Shown piece by piece: positions 1 through 9,362 of a stretch of DNA of 64,000 nucleotides; the stretch's first letter is position 1; every line of letters begins with the position of its first letter. The position numbers and the translations under genes are program-made. Under the pieces are notes generated by a model that was given only the letters and a program-made list of their open reading frames with translations, was not told the DNA's origin and did not search any database. Source of the stretch: Symbiodinium sp. CCMP2592 (taxonomy: Eukaryota > Sar > Dinophyceae > Suessiales > Symbiodiniaceae); assembly GCA_905221615.1 (NCBI GenBank), contig CAJNDT010004569.1:62001-126000 (forward strand), read 5' to 3'.

Positions 1-29
1 CTTAATTAAGGGGTTCTTGAGGCTCTGGG
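1..29. repeat. FB-D foldback, right end only
   Basis: The window opens inside the right arm of an FB-D element: AATTAAGGGGTT, then the family end GAGGCTCTGGG. The left arm lies outside the window. Confidence 0.6.
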
Positions 30-863
30 TAGTTGAATCCACGATCGCCTGAATGAGGATCTAATACGTCGGGGGGGATATCCACAAGTCAGCTGTCTGC
101 ACGCCTCCCCCCTAAACACATAAACCCAAACACACATAAGGGCCAAACCCTAAAACAAGTTAAAACCTCAACCTAAAAAGATCCCCTCAAACAACCCTCA
201 ACCGCCACCCCCAAGGCCCAAACCCCACTCCAAGCTTGAAAACCACCAAACCCCAACCCTAAAACGAACATTAAAATTGGGGCCTCAATGATTAGAATAG
301 GGTTCTGGGGTCCATTATACTCTAGTTAGAATACCCTAGACCCTAAACACCTAAACCCTAAACCCCTTAAGCCCCAAACCCCTAAACCCTGAAACAACCA
401 AGCGCGAACAGGCCTCTGGGTGCGCTCATGCCGTCCACTCCTGACTTTTTGGTTTAGGGCTTGACCCCGGCCTTCCAATATCCCTCATTGAAAATTCAAC
501 TAAGGAATATGACGCTTGAAGTTATAGTAGGATCCCAAATATACTAATATCGGTTTACCGTCGATTTCTGAAATGACGGATTTTTTGTCTTCGCCACTAG
601 CCCCCCAAAATAGAGCCAAAGAGTACTACTACTCGGGAACCCAGAAGCCCTAAACCCTAAACCCTAAAAACCTCACTGGCCCAAAACCCAAGGGAATAAA
701 AGTTGAAACTTTCAGAATCGACTAGCTTATAAGAACCCCAAAAGTTGAAAAGTTGAGTTTACAGCCAATAAGAAACTGAGCCCCAAACCCTAAACACCAA
801 GCCTCTGAAACCCTAGAGGCCCCTAGGCCCTACACCTGCAAGCCCCAAGCCCTAAGCTGCGAA

Positions 864-973
864 CCTACTATTTGCTTAAGAACCCACAAAAAATAAAAAA
901 ATATATTCCTTATGGGGGGTAATATAGGGATTATTATTTTTATTCTTTGGGGGCTTCTTAAGCAAATAGTAGG
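864..973. repeat. FB-N foldback, copy 1
   Basis: A long inverted repeat: CCTACTATTTGCTTAAGAAC is mirrored by CTTAAGCAAATAGTAGG, with A-rich and T-rich arms pairing between them. The only other copy is at 53341-53447 and differs by a few bases. Confidence 0.8.
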
Positions 974-1080
974 AACCTCTAAACCCTAAACCCCAAGCCC
1001 TAAACACCTAAACCCCAAACTACTACAACCCCCCCAAAACTGAGCCCTAAACCGCTAAACTCTATAAGCCCTAAACTGAG

Positions 1081-1172
1081 CCTGGACCCTGAAGAACCGT
1101 CCTTCTTAGGGTTCCCTAATATGATTTCCCTATAAATAAGTCCTCAAAAAGGTAGGTTCTTCAGGGTTCCGG
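1081..1172. repeat. FB-L foldback
   Basis: Ends CCTGGACCCTGAAGAAC and GGTTCTTCAGGGTTCCGG pair. The FB-L core is present: AAAAAGGTAGGTT and its complement around a short central spacer. Confidence 0.7.
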
Positions 1173-1365
1173 AGCCCTAAGCATCTACATCCTAAACCCT
1201 AAACCCCTAAACCCTAAACGCCTAAACAGCTAAACCCGGAAACCCCTAAACCCCAAAGCCCTGAACCTCTGCATGTGCCGAGGCTCTCGATACGAAATCC
1301 GGCAGGGCCCCGACAATGGGCCAAGCTTTGGGTCCTCGCAAGCTTGGGGAAGTTGAGGGTCTAGG

Positions 1366-1669
1366 GGCTTTGGGGTTTAGGGGTTTAGCGGCTTAGGGCT
1401 TAGGGTTTTTGGGTTTAGGGGTTTAAGGTTCAGGGTTAGGGGTTTAGGGCTCCTGCTTTTTCCTTTTTTGTGGTGCCTGTTCAGTGTCTGCCTTGGAAGT
1501 GGGTTCAAGATTTAATGCCTTGGGATTGGGATAACACTAGGGTTCCCAACGCTGGGGCCCTGAAAGAATGGAGTGGGTTGGTCTGAAATCTGAGGTTTAG
1601 GGCTCCTTTCCCTCTAAGGGTCCAAGGGTTTAGGGTTTAGGGTTTAGGGTTTAGGGTTTAGGGTTTTGG
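1366..1669. repeat. TTTAGGG tracts
   Basis: The orientation of the telomere-like unit flips here to TTTAGGG. A run of about six near-perfect units lies at 1624-1668. The flip relative to the tract at 118-1275 shows these are separate insertions, not one array. Confidence 0.75.
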
Positions 1670-1721
1670 ATACCTAAAAAGGCCTTAAAGTCCTATTATG
1701 AGGAGTACTTGGACCCTCTGG
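1669..1721. repeat. FB-J foldback, right part
   Basis: GGATACCTAAAAAGGCC through GGAGTACTTGGACCCT matches the right part of full FB-J copies such as 61723-61811. The left end is replaced by TTTAGGG units. Confidence 0.6.
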
Positions 1722-1964
1722 GTTTATGTTTACCTAACTGTTCCTTTAAGGCGTCCATGGCTTAGGAAAGCGTCTACATGTTGGGCCAGCTCCTATACGA
1801 GCAAATGTAGGAACATTCCTGTACGGGCTCGTTCAAGCGGTCCGCAGGAGCTTTCTGGCTTTAGAGTTCTGGTCTTCTTTGAGGCTAGTCTTAAAGGGCT
1901 TCTGGAAAAGATTGCTCGATGATTTGCCTAGGGACTTCTTCTGTTCCATGATCCTCGGAGAATG

Positions 1965-2262
1965 CAGAGACTCCAATACCTCTGAGTTGAGAAATATATA
2001 CCCTGAATTATAGTAGGATGATTTAAGGTATATTCCTAAACTACTGTTGATAATATAAATCCTGCATTACCTTAAGGACCCGAAACTATGGGAATTATGG
2101 TATATTCCTTATTATGGGTAATGCAGGATTTATATCATCAACCGTATTAAGGGAGATTGGAGTTCCGAAAATACGGAATAGACCTTAAGTTATAGCAGGA
2201 TCCCTAAAATAAATTTTAGGTATACTCCTAAATTACGTGAGATTGGAGTCTCTGGGAATCTC
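1965..2262. repeat. FB-D composite interrupted by FB-C
   Basis: Two FB-D-like arms (GAGACTCCAATACC at the left, GATTGGAGTCTCTGGG at the right) and an internal ATTGGAG arm flank an intact FB-C at 2044-2144. FB-C therefore landed in an older FB-D-type sequence. Confidence 0.6.
2044..2144. repeat. FB-C foldback, 101 bp
   Basis: Ends CTGTTGATAATATAAATCC and GGATTTATATCATCAACCG pair. TA is present on both sides as the target duplication. Confidence 0.8.
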
Positions 2263-2350
2263 CAGCGCGGTTTGGAGTTCGGGCTTCTTCTGAAACGAGC
2301 TGCATGACTACACGGAGTTCAACAGCTTGAGTTTGAAATGGTACAAAACC

Positions 2351-2455
2351 CTAAGGGTCCATGTACCCGTCTAGAGATACATGGGCCTCAAGGTACCTAT
2401 ATAGGGACTACAGTAAGGCCAACGTATATACTATATGAGTACGTGGACCCTTAGG
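2351..2455. repeat. FB-F foldback
   Basis: Ends CTAAGGGTCCATGTACCC and GTACGTGGACCCTTAGG pair. The interior shows the FB-F core TATATAGGGACTACAGTAAGG. Confidence 0.8.
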
Positions 2456-2692
2456 TATTTACAATCTTCTACATGGGTTCCAAGAGTTCGAGGCGAGCTA
2501 CTGAGAGGATCCTACCAATCAATCCTTTAGGGCTCATGTCGTGATACCCCTATAGCACACCGAAACAGAACGGTACAGCAAAATGTCGAGGTGAATTACA
2601 CCACTCACCCGCTGAGGCTCTTAAGCCCTCAAACCCTAAACCCCTGAGCCACCAAAAAGCCCAAACGCGAAACCCGCAAGACATCTCGGTCC

Positions 2693-2785
2693 TGGAATGT
2701 CCTGCAAACCCAGCGCCGTGGAAAAAGGCCGGCTAAGACGGCGCCGGACTCCGGGAAATGCTCGCATCATGGCTTCGAGGGCTAA
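2693..2785 (+). CDS. possible exon fragment, unknown protein
   Basis: An open frame reads WNVLQTQRRGKRPAKTAPDS and on to a TAA, with no ATG. The sequence is free of repeats and has a codon pattern unlike its flanks. Exon borders are unclear; CAAACCCAG at 2704-2712 could be a 3' splice site. Weak. Confidence 0.3.
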   Translation, partial: WNVLQTQRRGKRPAKTAPDSGKCSHHGFEG

Positions 2786-2850
2786 ACGATCCGTCTAAAA
2801 CCTCTGGAGCCGGTATAGAAGGCTGCGATGAGAAGGTCCCTTACCTATAG

Positions 2851-2926
2851 CCGAAAAGACCTACCCTTTTGGGGTTCCTGATTACGGTTCCTATATATAG
2901 TTCCTTAAAGAGGTAGGTCTGTTCGG
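2851..2926. repeat. FB-L foldback variant
   Basis: CCGAAAAGACCTACCC pairs with GAGGTAGGTCTGTTCGG around TTCCTATATATAG. Confidence 0.65.
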
Positions 2927-3109
2927 CCTCTGGTGAGCCCTGAACCCTAAACCATCCTAAACCGTAGACCCGAAATCCTAACCCCAAACCCTAATCCGAC
3001 TGATTCTTGCCGGGGTAGAGTTTAGGATCAGGTTCAGGGTTCGGTGCCTCTTTGTAGTCTTTGGGTTGCCACGCATCCTGCGGCATGAAACCGCCAGCTC
3101 ATCATCTAG

Positions 3110-3155
3110 GGAACACCAAATGCAAGGGGCATAAAGACAGCAGCACAGCGTACAG
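3110..3155 (+). CDS. possible 46-nt exon
   Basis: The stretch is bounded by CATCTAG on the left and CAG|GTAAGT on the right, a near-ideal donor. It reads GTPNARGIKTAAQRT in one frame or NTKCKGHKDSSTAY in another. No neighbouring exon was identified. Confidence 0.35.
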
Positions 3156-3626
3156 GTAAGTGGGTACCTGACCGGGACTCTAGCTCCGAGTGAAGCAAAA
3201 ACACACCCTTCGCAGATCCCTTCAATGGCTGATGGATGCTCAGGCTTTGTTGGTCCGGGGTTTAGGGTTTGAGGAGAGGAAGCCACAAGCATAACCGAGC
3301 ACAAGCAAAGCAGAAACTAGCCGATGGGAGGCCAAAAAGGGGGGTTTAAGATTCTTGGGCCATTCTTGGGGTAGGGATTCCTTAATATGAGCCCGATTTA
3401 CTAAACCCCCCATAGGCTAAAACCCCTTTTGGCCTCCTATGATACCCTTATAGATCCCTTGAAAGGAACCCCTATAGATCCCTTTAAAGGAACCCTAGGG
3501 ATTCCCTAGCCCCCCTAGGCTAAGACCCCCTTGTGGCCTCCTATGCCTAGCACCCTAGAGCCCCCAGTGGCCTTCGACTGAAAGGCTGCAGCAACCATGC
3601 CGTAAGGGTTCATGCACTCATATACC

Positions 3627-3756
3627 GGCCTGGTTTAGGGTTTACGTTAAGCGAACCAAAGGCTGTGTCTGTCTAAACTGCCGATGGAATACCCAAAGCT
3701 ATGGGCCGTACGGTACACCGTATACTACTTACTCTGGAGAATGCATGAGGGTTTCG
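3627..3756. repeat. 130-bp direct repeat, copy 1
   Basis: By eye identical to 4426-4555, from GGCCTGGTTTAGGG to GCATGAGGGTTTCG. Neither copy is palindromic. Confidence 0.85.
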
Positions 3757-3852
3757 GGAGGATCCAAAAAGTAGATCCCTTAATGGGGGTTCCTATAAAG
3801 TACCCTTAGTAGTATAGGGCCCCAAATTAGGGGATCTACTTTCTAGATCTTT
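3756..3852. repeat. FB-G foldback, copy 1
   Basis: GGGAGGATCCAAAAAGTAGATC pairs with GGATCTACTTTCTAGATC. The right tip is replaced by an E-type segment (CAGGGATCTATAAGGG) and a TTTAGGG unit. It begins exactly where the 130-bp repeat ends. A full copy lies at 49368-49466. Confidence 0.75.
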
Positions 3853-3889
3853 CAGGGATCTATAAGGGTTCGATGAGGGTTTAGGGTAG

Positions 3890-3993
3890 AAGGGTCCATG
3901 TACTCATATAGTATATACATTGGCCTTAATGTAGTCCCTACATAGGTACTTTGGGGCCCATGTATCTCTATATGGATACATGGACCCTTAGGG
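3890..3993. repeat. FB-F foldback
   Basis: AAGGGTCCATGTACTC pairs with GATACATGGACCCTTAGGG. Confidence 0.8.
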
Positions 3994-4166
3994 CCATGGA
4001 CTACCCCAAGGCCCTGGACTTAGTTGTCCAGTATCCTAGGGGACCTTGGGTTCGACCTTTGGGATTAGGTGGGATGATAATACCGCTTTAGGGTTTTGGG
4101 GCCTCAGGGTTTAGGGTTTAGGGTTTAGGGTCCCACTCTGCTACGAAGTTAATGTGCGGTGACAAG

Positions 4167-4215
4167 CGGCCGTGAAGGCTCTTGCAGAGGCTGCAACCTC
4201 CATCGGTCTCATGTG
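4167..4215 (+). CDS. possible 49-nt exon
   Basis: It reads AAVKALAEAATSIGLM, alanine-rich and helix-like, after GACAAG and before the donor TG|GTAGTG. It lies between the two copies of the 130-bp repeat, beside FB-F at 4261. Confidence 0.35.
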
Positions 4216-4260
4216 GTAGTGCAACACATCTCCTCGGGTGAGGGCAGCCCTAAACACACC

Positions 4261-4365
4261 CTAACGGTCCATGTACCCATATACAGATACATGGGCCCCA
4301 AAGTACCTATATAGAGACTACATTAAGGCCAATGTATATACTATATGAGTACATGGACCCCGAAG
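4261..4365. repeat. FB-F foldback
   Basis: CTAACGGTCCATGTACCC pairs with GAGTACATGGACCC. Confidence 0.8.
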
Positions 4366-4425
4366 GACACCGAAATCCTAATGGCCTAAGCCCAAAACCG
4401 CGCAGCCCTGAACTCTATGTCCTGA

Positions 4426-4555
4426 GGCCTGGTTTAGGGTTTACGTTAAGCGAACCAAAGGCTGTGTCTGTCTAAACTGCCGATGGAATACCCAAAGCTA
4501 TGGGCCGTACGGTACACCGTATACTACTTACTCTGGAGAATGCATGAGGGTTTCG
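4426..4555. repeat. 130-bp direct repeat, copy 2
   Basis: Second copy of 3627-3756, 799 bp downstream. The sequence after it differs (TCCAAAAGCAGG here, an FB-G element there). Confidence 0.85.
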
Positions 4556-4616
4556 TCCAAAAGCAGGGGTATAGTTTCGGAGTTTAGGACCTCATTCAGA
4601 AATTTCAGTGGCTTGC

Positions 4617-4724
4617 TTCGGGGTTCATGGGTAGTTATAAGTCGGGCTATAAGTCCCCTAATATGGGTCATACTCATAATTACTTATCTTGCTTAGCCCC
4701 AGTTATAACTACCCATGAACCTCC
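4617..4724. repeat. FB-U foldback
   Basis: GGTTCATGGGTAGTTATAAG pairs with GTTATAACTACCCATGAACC. Confidence 0.8.
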
Positions 4725-5407
4725 AAGTGAGGTCTATGAAAGTTTTTGGATTTCGAAGGTCGGAGCCGACTCCCTGAAACATCCGAAAGCACCGCGCGCT
4801 GAAAGCTTGAAACCCTACAGCAGCACTAGACCTTTGTACGCGGAGCACAATTAAAAGCTCATGTCTCAGAGCTTCAAGAGCAAACTCTAGGTCTCGAAAA
4901 TCGGTATTTAGGGCGTGAATCATTGGTTTTCTTCTGTATATACATGTTTGCTTGGAGCTTTAAGGGTTGTTCGTTGTTGATTGTTTGGTGCGTTTGGCTA
5001 CAGCCCTAAAGCTTTGGTCGGTTAGACTTCCGAAACCCAATATCGCACACAAATCACCCCTTCCCGCGGTTCAGGGTTTATGTATCACCGTATAACCCAT
5101 CAAACACGAGCCCCAAAACAAACTATCAGATTTTCAGCTCCTAAGCAGCCATGCTCAGCAACGACACCAAAACCATTCAGGGAATCTAAATCTATGGAGA
5201 TTTCGACTATCCTCAGGGGCTGAAAACCCTGGTCCCAAAAAGGTTCACCTTTTCAATCAATTATGGTAGGGCTATCTAAAGTTAAAAGCTTAAAGATTAC
5301 CTACTCCGTCACTACATCAAGCTTTCGGAATGACTTGTCGCCTACATCAGCCGGATACACGGCCCGAGCAGCCCCCAAAAGAGGCTTGAAGAGTGCCTTC
5401 ACAGTAT

Positions 5408-5425
5408 GGGGGGGGGGGGGGGGGG
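5408..5425. repeat. 18-base G run
   Basis: An uninterrupted run of 18 G. From 4725 to 5566 I find nothing else I can support. Confidence 0.9.
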
Positions 5426-5566
5426 AACGTGCCGTCCATACTTCCCTTGCAACGTCCGTCGCAACCTGAAACAAGCAACAGAATCAGGGCTCATACAGGT
5501 CTCGGTACATGAAGTTTGGGTTTGGTTTCGGGCTCAGGTGCTCCGAGCTTCGAGAGTTTAGAGATT

Positions 5567-5677
5567 CCCAGAGCCTCCACAAACCCCTTAATTAAGGAAT
5601 ATACCTTAAATTATCATAGGATCCCTAATATGATTTTAAGGTATATTCCTTAATTAAGGGGTTTTGGAGGCTCTGGG
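5567..5677. repeat. FB-D foldback
   Basis: CCCAGAGCCTCCACAAAC pairs with TTTTGGAGGCTCTGGG, and AATTAAGGAATATACC mirrors GGTATATTCCTTAATT. TT lies on both sides. Confidence 0.85.
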
Positions 5678-6808
5678 TTTAGGTTGCATGACAGTCCCGC
5701 TCTCTAGGTGCTGCGAGTGGCCGTCTTTGATGCCTGCCTGGCTCACCGTCTGGTACAGGTTTAACCTGTCCGACGAAGGAAATAGACCAGGGTTTAGGTT
5801 TTAGGGTTAGGGTTTTGAAGGGTTTAGGGGTTTAGGGTTAGGATTATGCACTTGTTTTTTTTGGGGAGGGGGGGTGTAAACTCTCAGCTCCAACCTTACA
5901 AGCCTAAACCCTCCTGTCACCCACTCGATAAACGAGGGGCTGCAGAAGTCTGGGCAACGAGACAAAAAAGGGGGATTGATGTAAGATGTACTAGTGGGGT
6001 ACAAGGAAGACGAATTAGATAATATTGTGTCCCGCCATGGGCATGAGTATACCGCTACAGTACCAAGCAAGAGCTATGGTCTAGGGTTTAAAGTTTAGGG
6101 ATTAGGGCTTAAGAGCAAGGTGCAAGATATGCCTAAGCTAGTGGACACGGATGCTTTGCACGTCCATAGCTGCTGTAGCAGCTACTAGGCTGCATGTAGA
6201 AAGCCGTACACACAAACAGTCCGACAGACAGAACACGGAGTTTCCAACAACCAGCACACATAACTACACGTGCATACATGAATTCACACATACAGGGTTA
6301 CATACCTACATGCATTGCGCAGTTGAGTACGGTACATTAAACTACATTACATTACATTTCAGATACTTCACATTACATGGCGTGACATGATACGACATGT
6401 GGCACTACATTCACAAATGCATATGCACATGCATACGCATGTCGACAATGCAAACCTGTGGTTGCTGAATACTCGCGTGTCCATGTCCATGTCCGTATCT
6501 ATGCACACCTATATATACTTATGCGTGTGAATGTGTATATATATTCTTTATGCATACCCACTCGTATGAAAGTTCTGTGATGTTATCTCGGTTCTTACTG
6601 CGATGTACATTATTTATGTGCTTATTCTTGTTAACACAATTGCTGCCAGTTTTGAGAGTACTGTCAGTGTCCGTGTGTCGTGTTGTTTTTGTTGCTGTTC
6701 TTACGCAAATTACTTTGCTTGGTATACTATGGCTGCTCTCATTATTCTTATACAGCCCTGTATCGGCGTATGTACTATGTACAAACACAAACAGATACTT
6801 TAACTGTA

Positions 6809-6839
<31 letters not shown>

Positions 6840-7080
6840 TATATATATATATACATATGTATATACACACACGTAATCGGTGTGTTTGCATGCATACAAC
6901 CAAGCTGTACAGCCCTATCGAACCCCAACCCTCAAACCTTGGATGGCTCAAAGCACTTATAGATTTCAGGGTTTCGAATCGTAGGTTTCGGGTTGACAAT
7001 TTACCTCAGCCTTGGGCCACTGCAGAAGCTCAGTTACCATAAAGGGATCACTACACTGTGGCACACACCCGGGCAGTGGT
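5678..7080. other. no supported gene; low-complexity DNA
   Basis: Holds TTTAGGG fragments, a CA/TG-rich and ACAT-rich stretch (about 6150-6560) and a long AT microsatellite (6809-6868). Open frames across it are simple-sequence translations. Confidence 0.6.
6809..6868. repeat. (AT)n microsatellite
   Basis: Alternating AT with a few GTAC and CATATGT interruptions. Confidence 0.9.
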
Positions 7081-7102
7081 CCTACACCCTACCTTTAAAT
7101 TA

Positions 7103-7293
7103 CTTACCTTGGGCTAGTAGGGAATGGAACAACGGTAGTAATAGAATCCTTTAAAGGGATCCTTTAAGGGATCTATAAGGTTTAGGGTTTAGGGGGTTAG
7201 GGTTTACCTTTGGTTAGCAGGGAATGGAAGAAATGTTGTAATAGTAGCTATAATTGTACCCCATTCCTCCATTCCCCACTAACCAAAGGTAGG
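7103..7293. repeat. FB-I foldback split by an E insertion
   Basis: The host element is TTACCTT...GGAATGGA / CCATTCCTCCATTCCC...AAGGTA. Its left arm occurs twice (7104-7144 and 7204-7244, 41 bp each, imperfect), separated by 59 nt at 7145-7203. That segment is AAAGGGATCC-type E sequence ending in TTTAGGG units. Confidence 0.7.
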
Positions 7294-7420
7294 ATTAAAC
7301 CCTGAAAGAAATTAGGGCAAGCAGCAATTCCGAGACCCTTACCCCCAATTCCGTAAGCACCCGAGACCCTCAACCCAGGATTTTTGGGTCAGATAATGCA
7401 TTTTGCCCGGCCCAGTCTAG

Positions 7421-7627
7421 CCTAAATTCTACGAAGACCTGTATAAACAAACCCCATGGGAACCCTTCAAGACCCTGTGGAACAGCCTCGTACCGGCAGC
7501 AGTGATCAGCGAACCCAGCCCAACACCTAAGTATGCAGACTTCGTGGCATTACTTGGTGGCCTAGAAGAGCTTCCGCAAGGGTTGTATAAGGGCGCCTGC
7601 GAAAAAAGATTAGTTTTGCAGGGTTAA
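7421..7627 (+). CDS. exon of unknown protein
   Basis: Open for 68 codons after CCCAGTCTAG, a plausible 3' splice site. It runs PKFYEDLYKQTPWEPFKT, LWNSLVPAAVISEPSP, TPKYADFVALLGGLEELP, then GLYKGA, to a TAA at 7625. There is no ATG, so this is not a first exon. The real exon may stop at a donor near 7581. Codon use is even and the sequence free of repeats. Function unknown. The next coding island on this strand is 8076-8266, with a split FB-F between. Confidence 0.6.
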   Translation, partial: PKFYEDLYKQTPWEPFKTLWNSLVPAAVISEPSPTPKYADFVALLGGLEELPQGLYKGACEKRLVLQG

Positions 7628-7723
7628 GGGCTCTAAAAATGATTGATGGTCCTTTTCAGGGGTTGGTATGTCAGGGTTCCATGGTTTGGTGTGAACTTTT
7701 GAGCTTCAAGTTTTCAAGTATCC

Positions 7724-7927
7724 CTAAGAGTCCATGTACTCATATAGTATATACATTGGCCTTAATGTAGTCCCTATATAGGTACTTTGGGGCCCATGTA
7801 TCTCTATATGGGCACATGGACCCTTCTACCCGAAACCCTCATCGAACCCCCTTATAGGTCCCTTAAAGGATCCCTTATGGTATTCTTAAAGGATCCCTTA
7901 ACTATATGGGTACATGGACCCTTAGGG
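7724..7927. repeat. FB-F foldback split by an E insertion
   Basis: CTAAGAGTCCATGTACTC pairs with GGTACATGGACCCTTAGGG. The last 22 bp of the right arm occur twice (7804-7825 and 7902-7923, one mismatch), around 76 nt (7826-7901) of CCCTTAAAGGATCCC-type E sequence. Confidence 0.8.
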
Positions 7928-8075
7928 TATCAGCTCTTCCCACCTTCCCACTGCCACAGGAGGTCACGCCAAGAATGCCCATCGGGCGGGGCTTGGGTTT
8001 AGAGGCTGAGGTTTAGGGTTCAGGGTTTAGGGTTTGTTTAGGGGGAATCTTCAGTAAGTCCGAAAACAATTGCAG

Positions 8076-8266
8076 GTGGCTTTCAGAGTGCTTGCGAAGT
8101 TCGAGCCAAGCAATCTTGGGGTTCCACTACATATGGCCTCCTTTTGCGGGGACCACATGGTGTTGAGGACTTTTGTGGCTTACAGGATCTCAGGTATGAT
8201 GTCGGGGTTTTCAGTTTACCGGTGCAGAGAATAGAGTTGGAATCAAGGAGGCGGCAAGCTGGATAG
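8076..8266 (+). CDS. exon of unknown protein
   Basis: Begins after CAATTGCAG. In the best frame it reads GGFQSACEVRAKQSWGS, TTYGLLLRGPHGVEDFCG, LQDLRYDVGVFSLPVQ, RIELESRRRQAG and stops at TAG 8264. A second frame is open to a donor-like CAG|GTATGA at 8193. I prefer the first for its length and codon pattern. No domain recognised. Confidence 0.5.
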
Positions 8267-8624
8267 ATGGTGGCTACTTCCATTTTCGCGTGATTCAATT
8301 TCTGGGGCATTCACTTGTCTGTATGTCGCTCGGGGGACGGCGCAAACGAAAACAGAACCCTATGTACCCCTACACAGCCCCATATAACATAAAACACAAT
8401 GCAGCCTTATAGCTGGGTTCGAAAGTCTGATCGTAAAACCCTGTCGAGCCCTTGCCAAGCCCCAAGCCCCTTAAACCTGTACATGGGCAGAACCCGAATA
8501 CAAGCCCCTCAGTTCACGTATGACACTATAAGACTATGTCAGCCCGATAACAAAAAAGCCAAACCCTGAACCGAAGCCCTAAACCAATAACCCTTAACCC
8601 TAAACCCCACAAGGCGCAGAGCAG

Positions 8625-8702
8625 AAAGCGATATCTCACCCGAAAAGATCAAGGTACCGAGCAGGTTCTGTGCTGAGGACCTCGAACAGGGCACTCATGA
8701 AT
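8625..8702 (+). CDS. possible exon
   Basis: After GCGCAGAGCAG the frame reads ESDISPEKIKVPSRFCAE then DLEQGTHESR, charged and repeat-free. It runs into TTTAGGG-like sequence after 8700. Could belong with 8076-8266. Confidence 0.4.
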
Positions 8703-8723
8703 CTAGGGCTTTAGGATTTAGGT

Positions 8724-9089
8724 TCATGTTGGCCTGTGGGGTTTAGGGTTTGGGCTTAGTTCAGAGGATACAGTTTTTGGGGCTGGGGGTTTTCTCTTTC
8801 GCACCGTTAACGTGGTGCTTGAGTCGAGAGGATTCAATTTAAGTAGTTTTGATAATTCAAAAGCCTGGGGTTTGGGGAGCAGCTTTCTTGTTGACGTTGA
8901 GGTGGAAGGTTTTGGGTGATCTATTGATTTAGGGCGGGTCCAGTTTGTTTCTATTTCGCTGTTGGTGGTGGCGTTGACGATATTTTCTAAACTTGTTCGG
9001 GTCGAGGGCTTGGGTGCTCTTTGCTTTCTCGGGCTTTGGGGCTGAGAGTCCACCCATAGGCTCCATAATACTTCCTTTTGGTTGTTCAT
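8724..9089 (-). CDS. uncertain 121-codon open frame
   Basis: A long uninterrupted frame rich in Pro, Ser, Thr and Lys (for example TSLENIVNATTNSEIETN). It begins inside FB-R and ends in telomere-like sequence, so both ends are repeat-derived. The plus strand here is also partly open. It may be a disordered segment or chance. Confidence 0.3.
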   Translation of the reverse strand: MNNQKEVLWSLWVDSQPQSPRKQRAPKPSTRTSLENIVNATTNSEIETNWTRPKSIDHPKPSTSTSTRKLLPKPQAFELSKLLKLNPLDSSTTLTVRKRKPPAPKTVSSELSPNPKPHRPT

Positions 9090-9142
9090 ATTTAGAATCC
9101 TATAAGGTAATCCGAAAAAGGAACTACTATGGAGCCTATGGG
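9053..9142. repeat. FB-R foldback
   Basis: CCCATAGGCTCCATAATAC pairs with GTTCCTACTATGG-type right arm ACTATGGAGCCTATGGG. TTCCTTTT mirrors AAAAAGGAA. Confidence 0.75.
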
Positions 9143-9262
9143 CAGTTGCTGTTGAGTGGCGTGTTGTGCATTGTGCTGCTTCGGGGATTGGGCTTCTAAT
9201 GTCTGGTTCTTGCTTAGAGTCTTCGGGCTTTGCAGTCAGCGTGCCTGGTATCGTAATTTAGA

Positions 9263-9362
9263 GTGTATATATATATATATATATATATATACCTATATAT
9301 ATATATATATGTATATATATATAGAGAGAGAGACATATAATACATATATATATATATATATA
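9263..9362. repeat. (AT)n microsatellite with GA patch
   Basis: Alternating AT with a short GAGAGAG block in the middle. Confidence 0.9.

Larger units (their letters stand above)
118..1275. repeat. CCCTAAA-rich tract
   Basis: Dispersed and short tandem CCCTAAA units with many variants (CCCCTAAA, CCCAAAC) cover most of this stretch. It also holds a fragment of the FB-Q family near 281-345, plus FB-N and FB-L1. Units are degenerate and interrupted, so this is interstitial telomere-like DNA rather than a chromosome end. I see no gene I can support here. Confidence 0.75.

Noticed and set aside
6519..7042. Overlapping open frames of 74-126 codons on both strands
   Set aside because: They translate an AT/TG microsatellite and its borders; composition is Tyr/Ile/Val simple sequence.
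8796..9045. Plus-strand frame VNVVLESRGFNLSS... continuing through a TGA, first read as a gene
   Set aside because: The minus strand over the same bases is open for 121 codons without any stop, so the plus reading may be an antisense shadow. Neither is certain.
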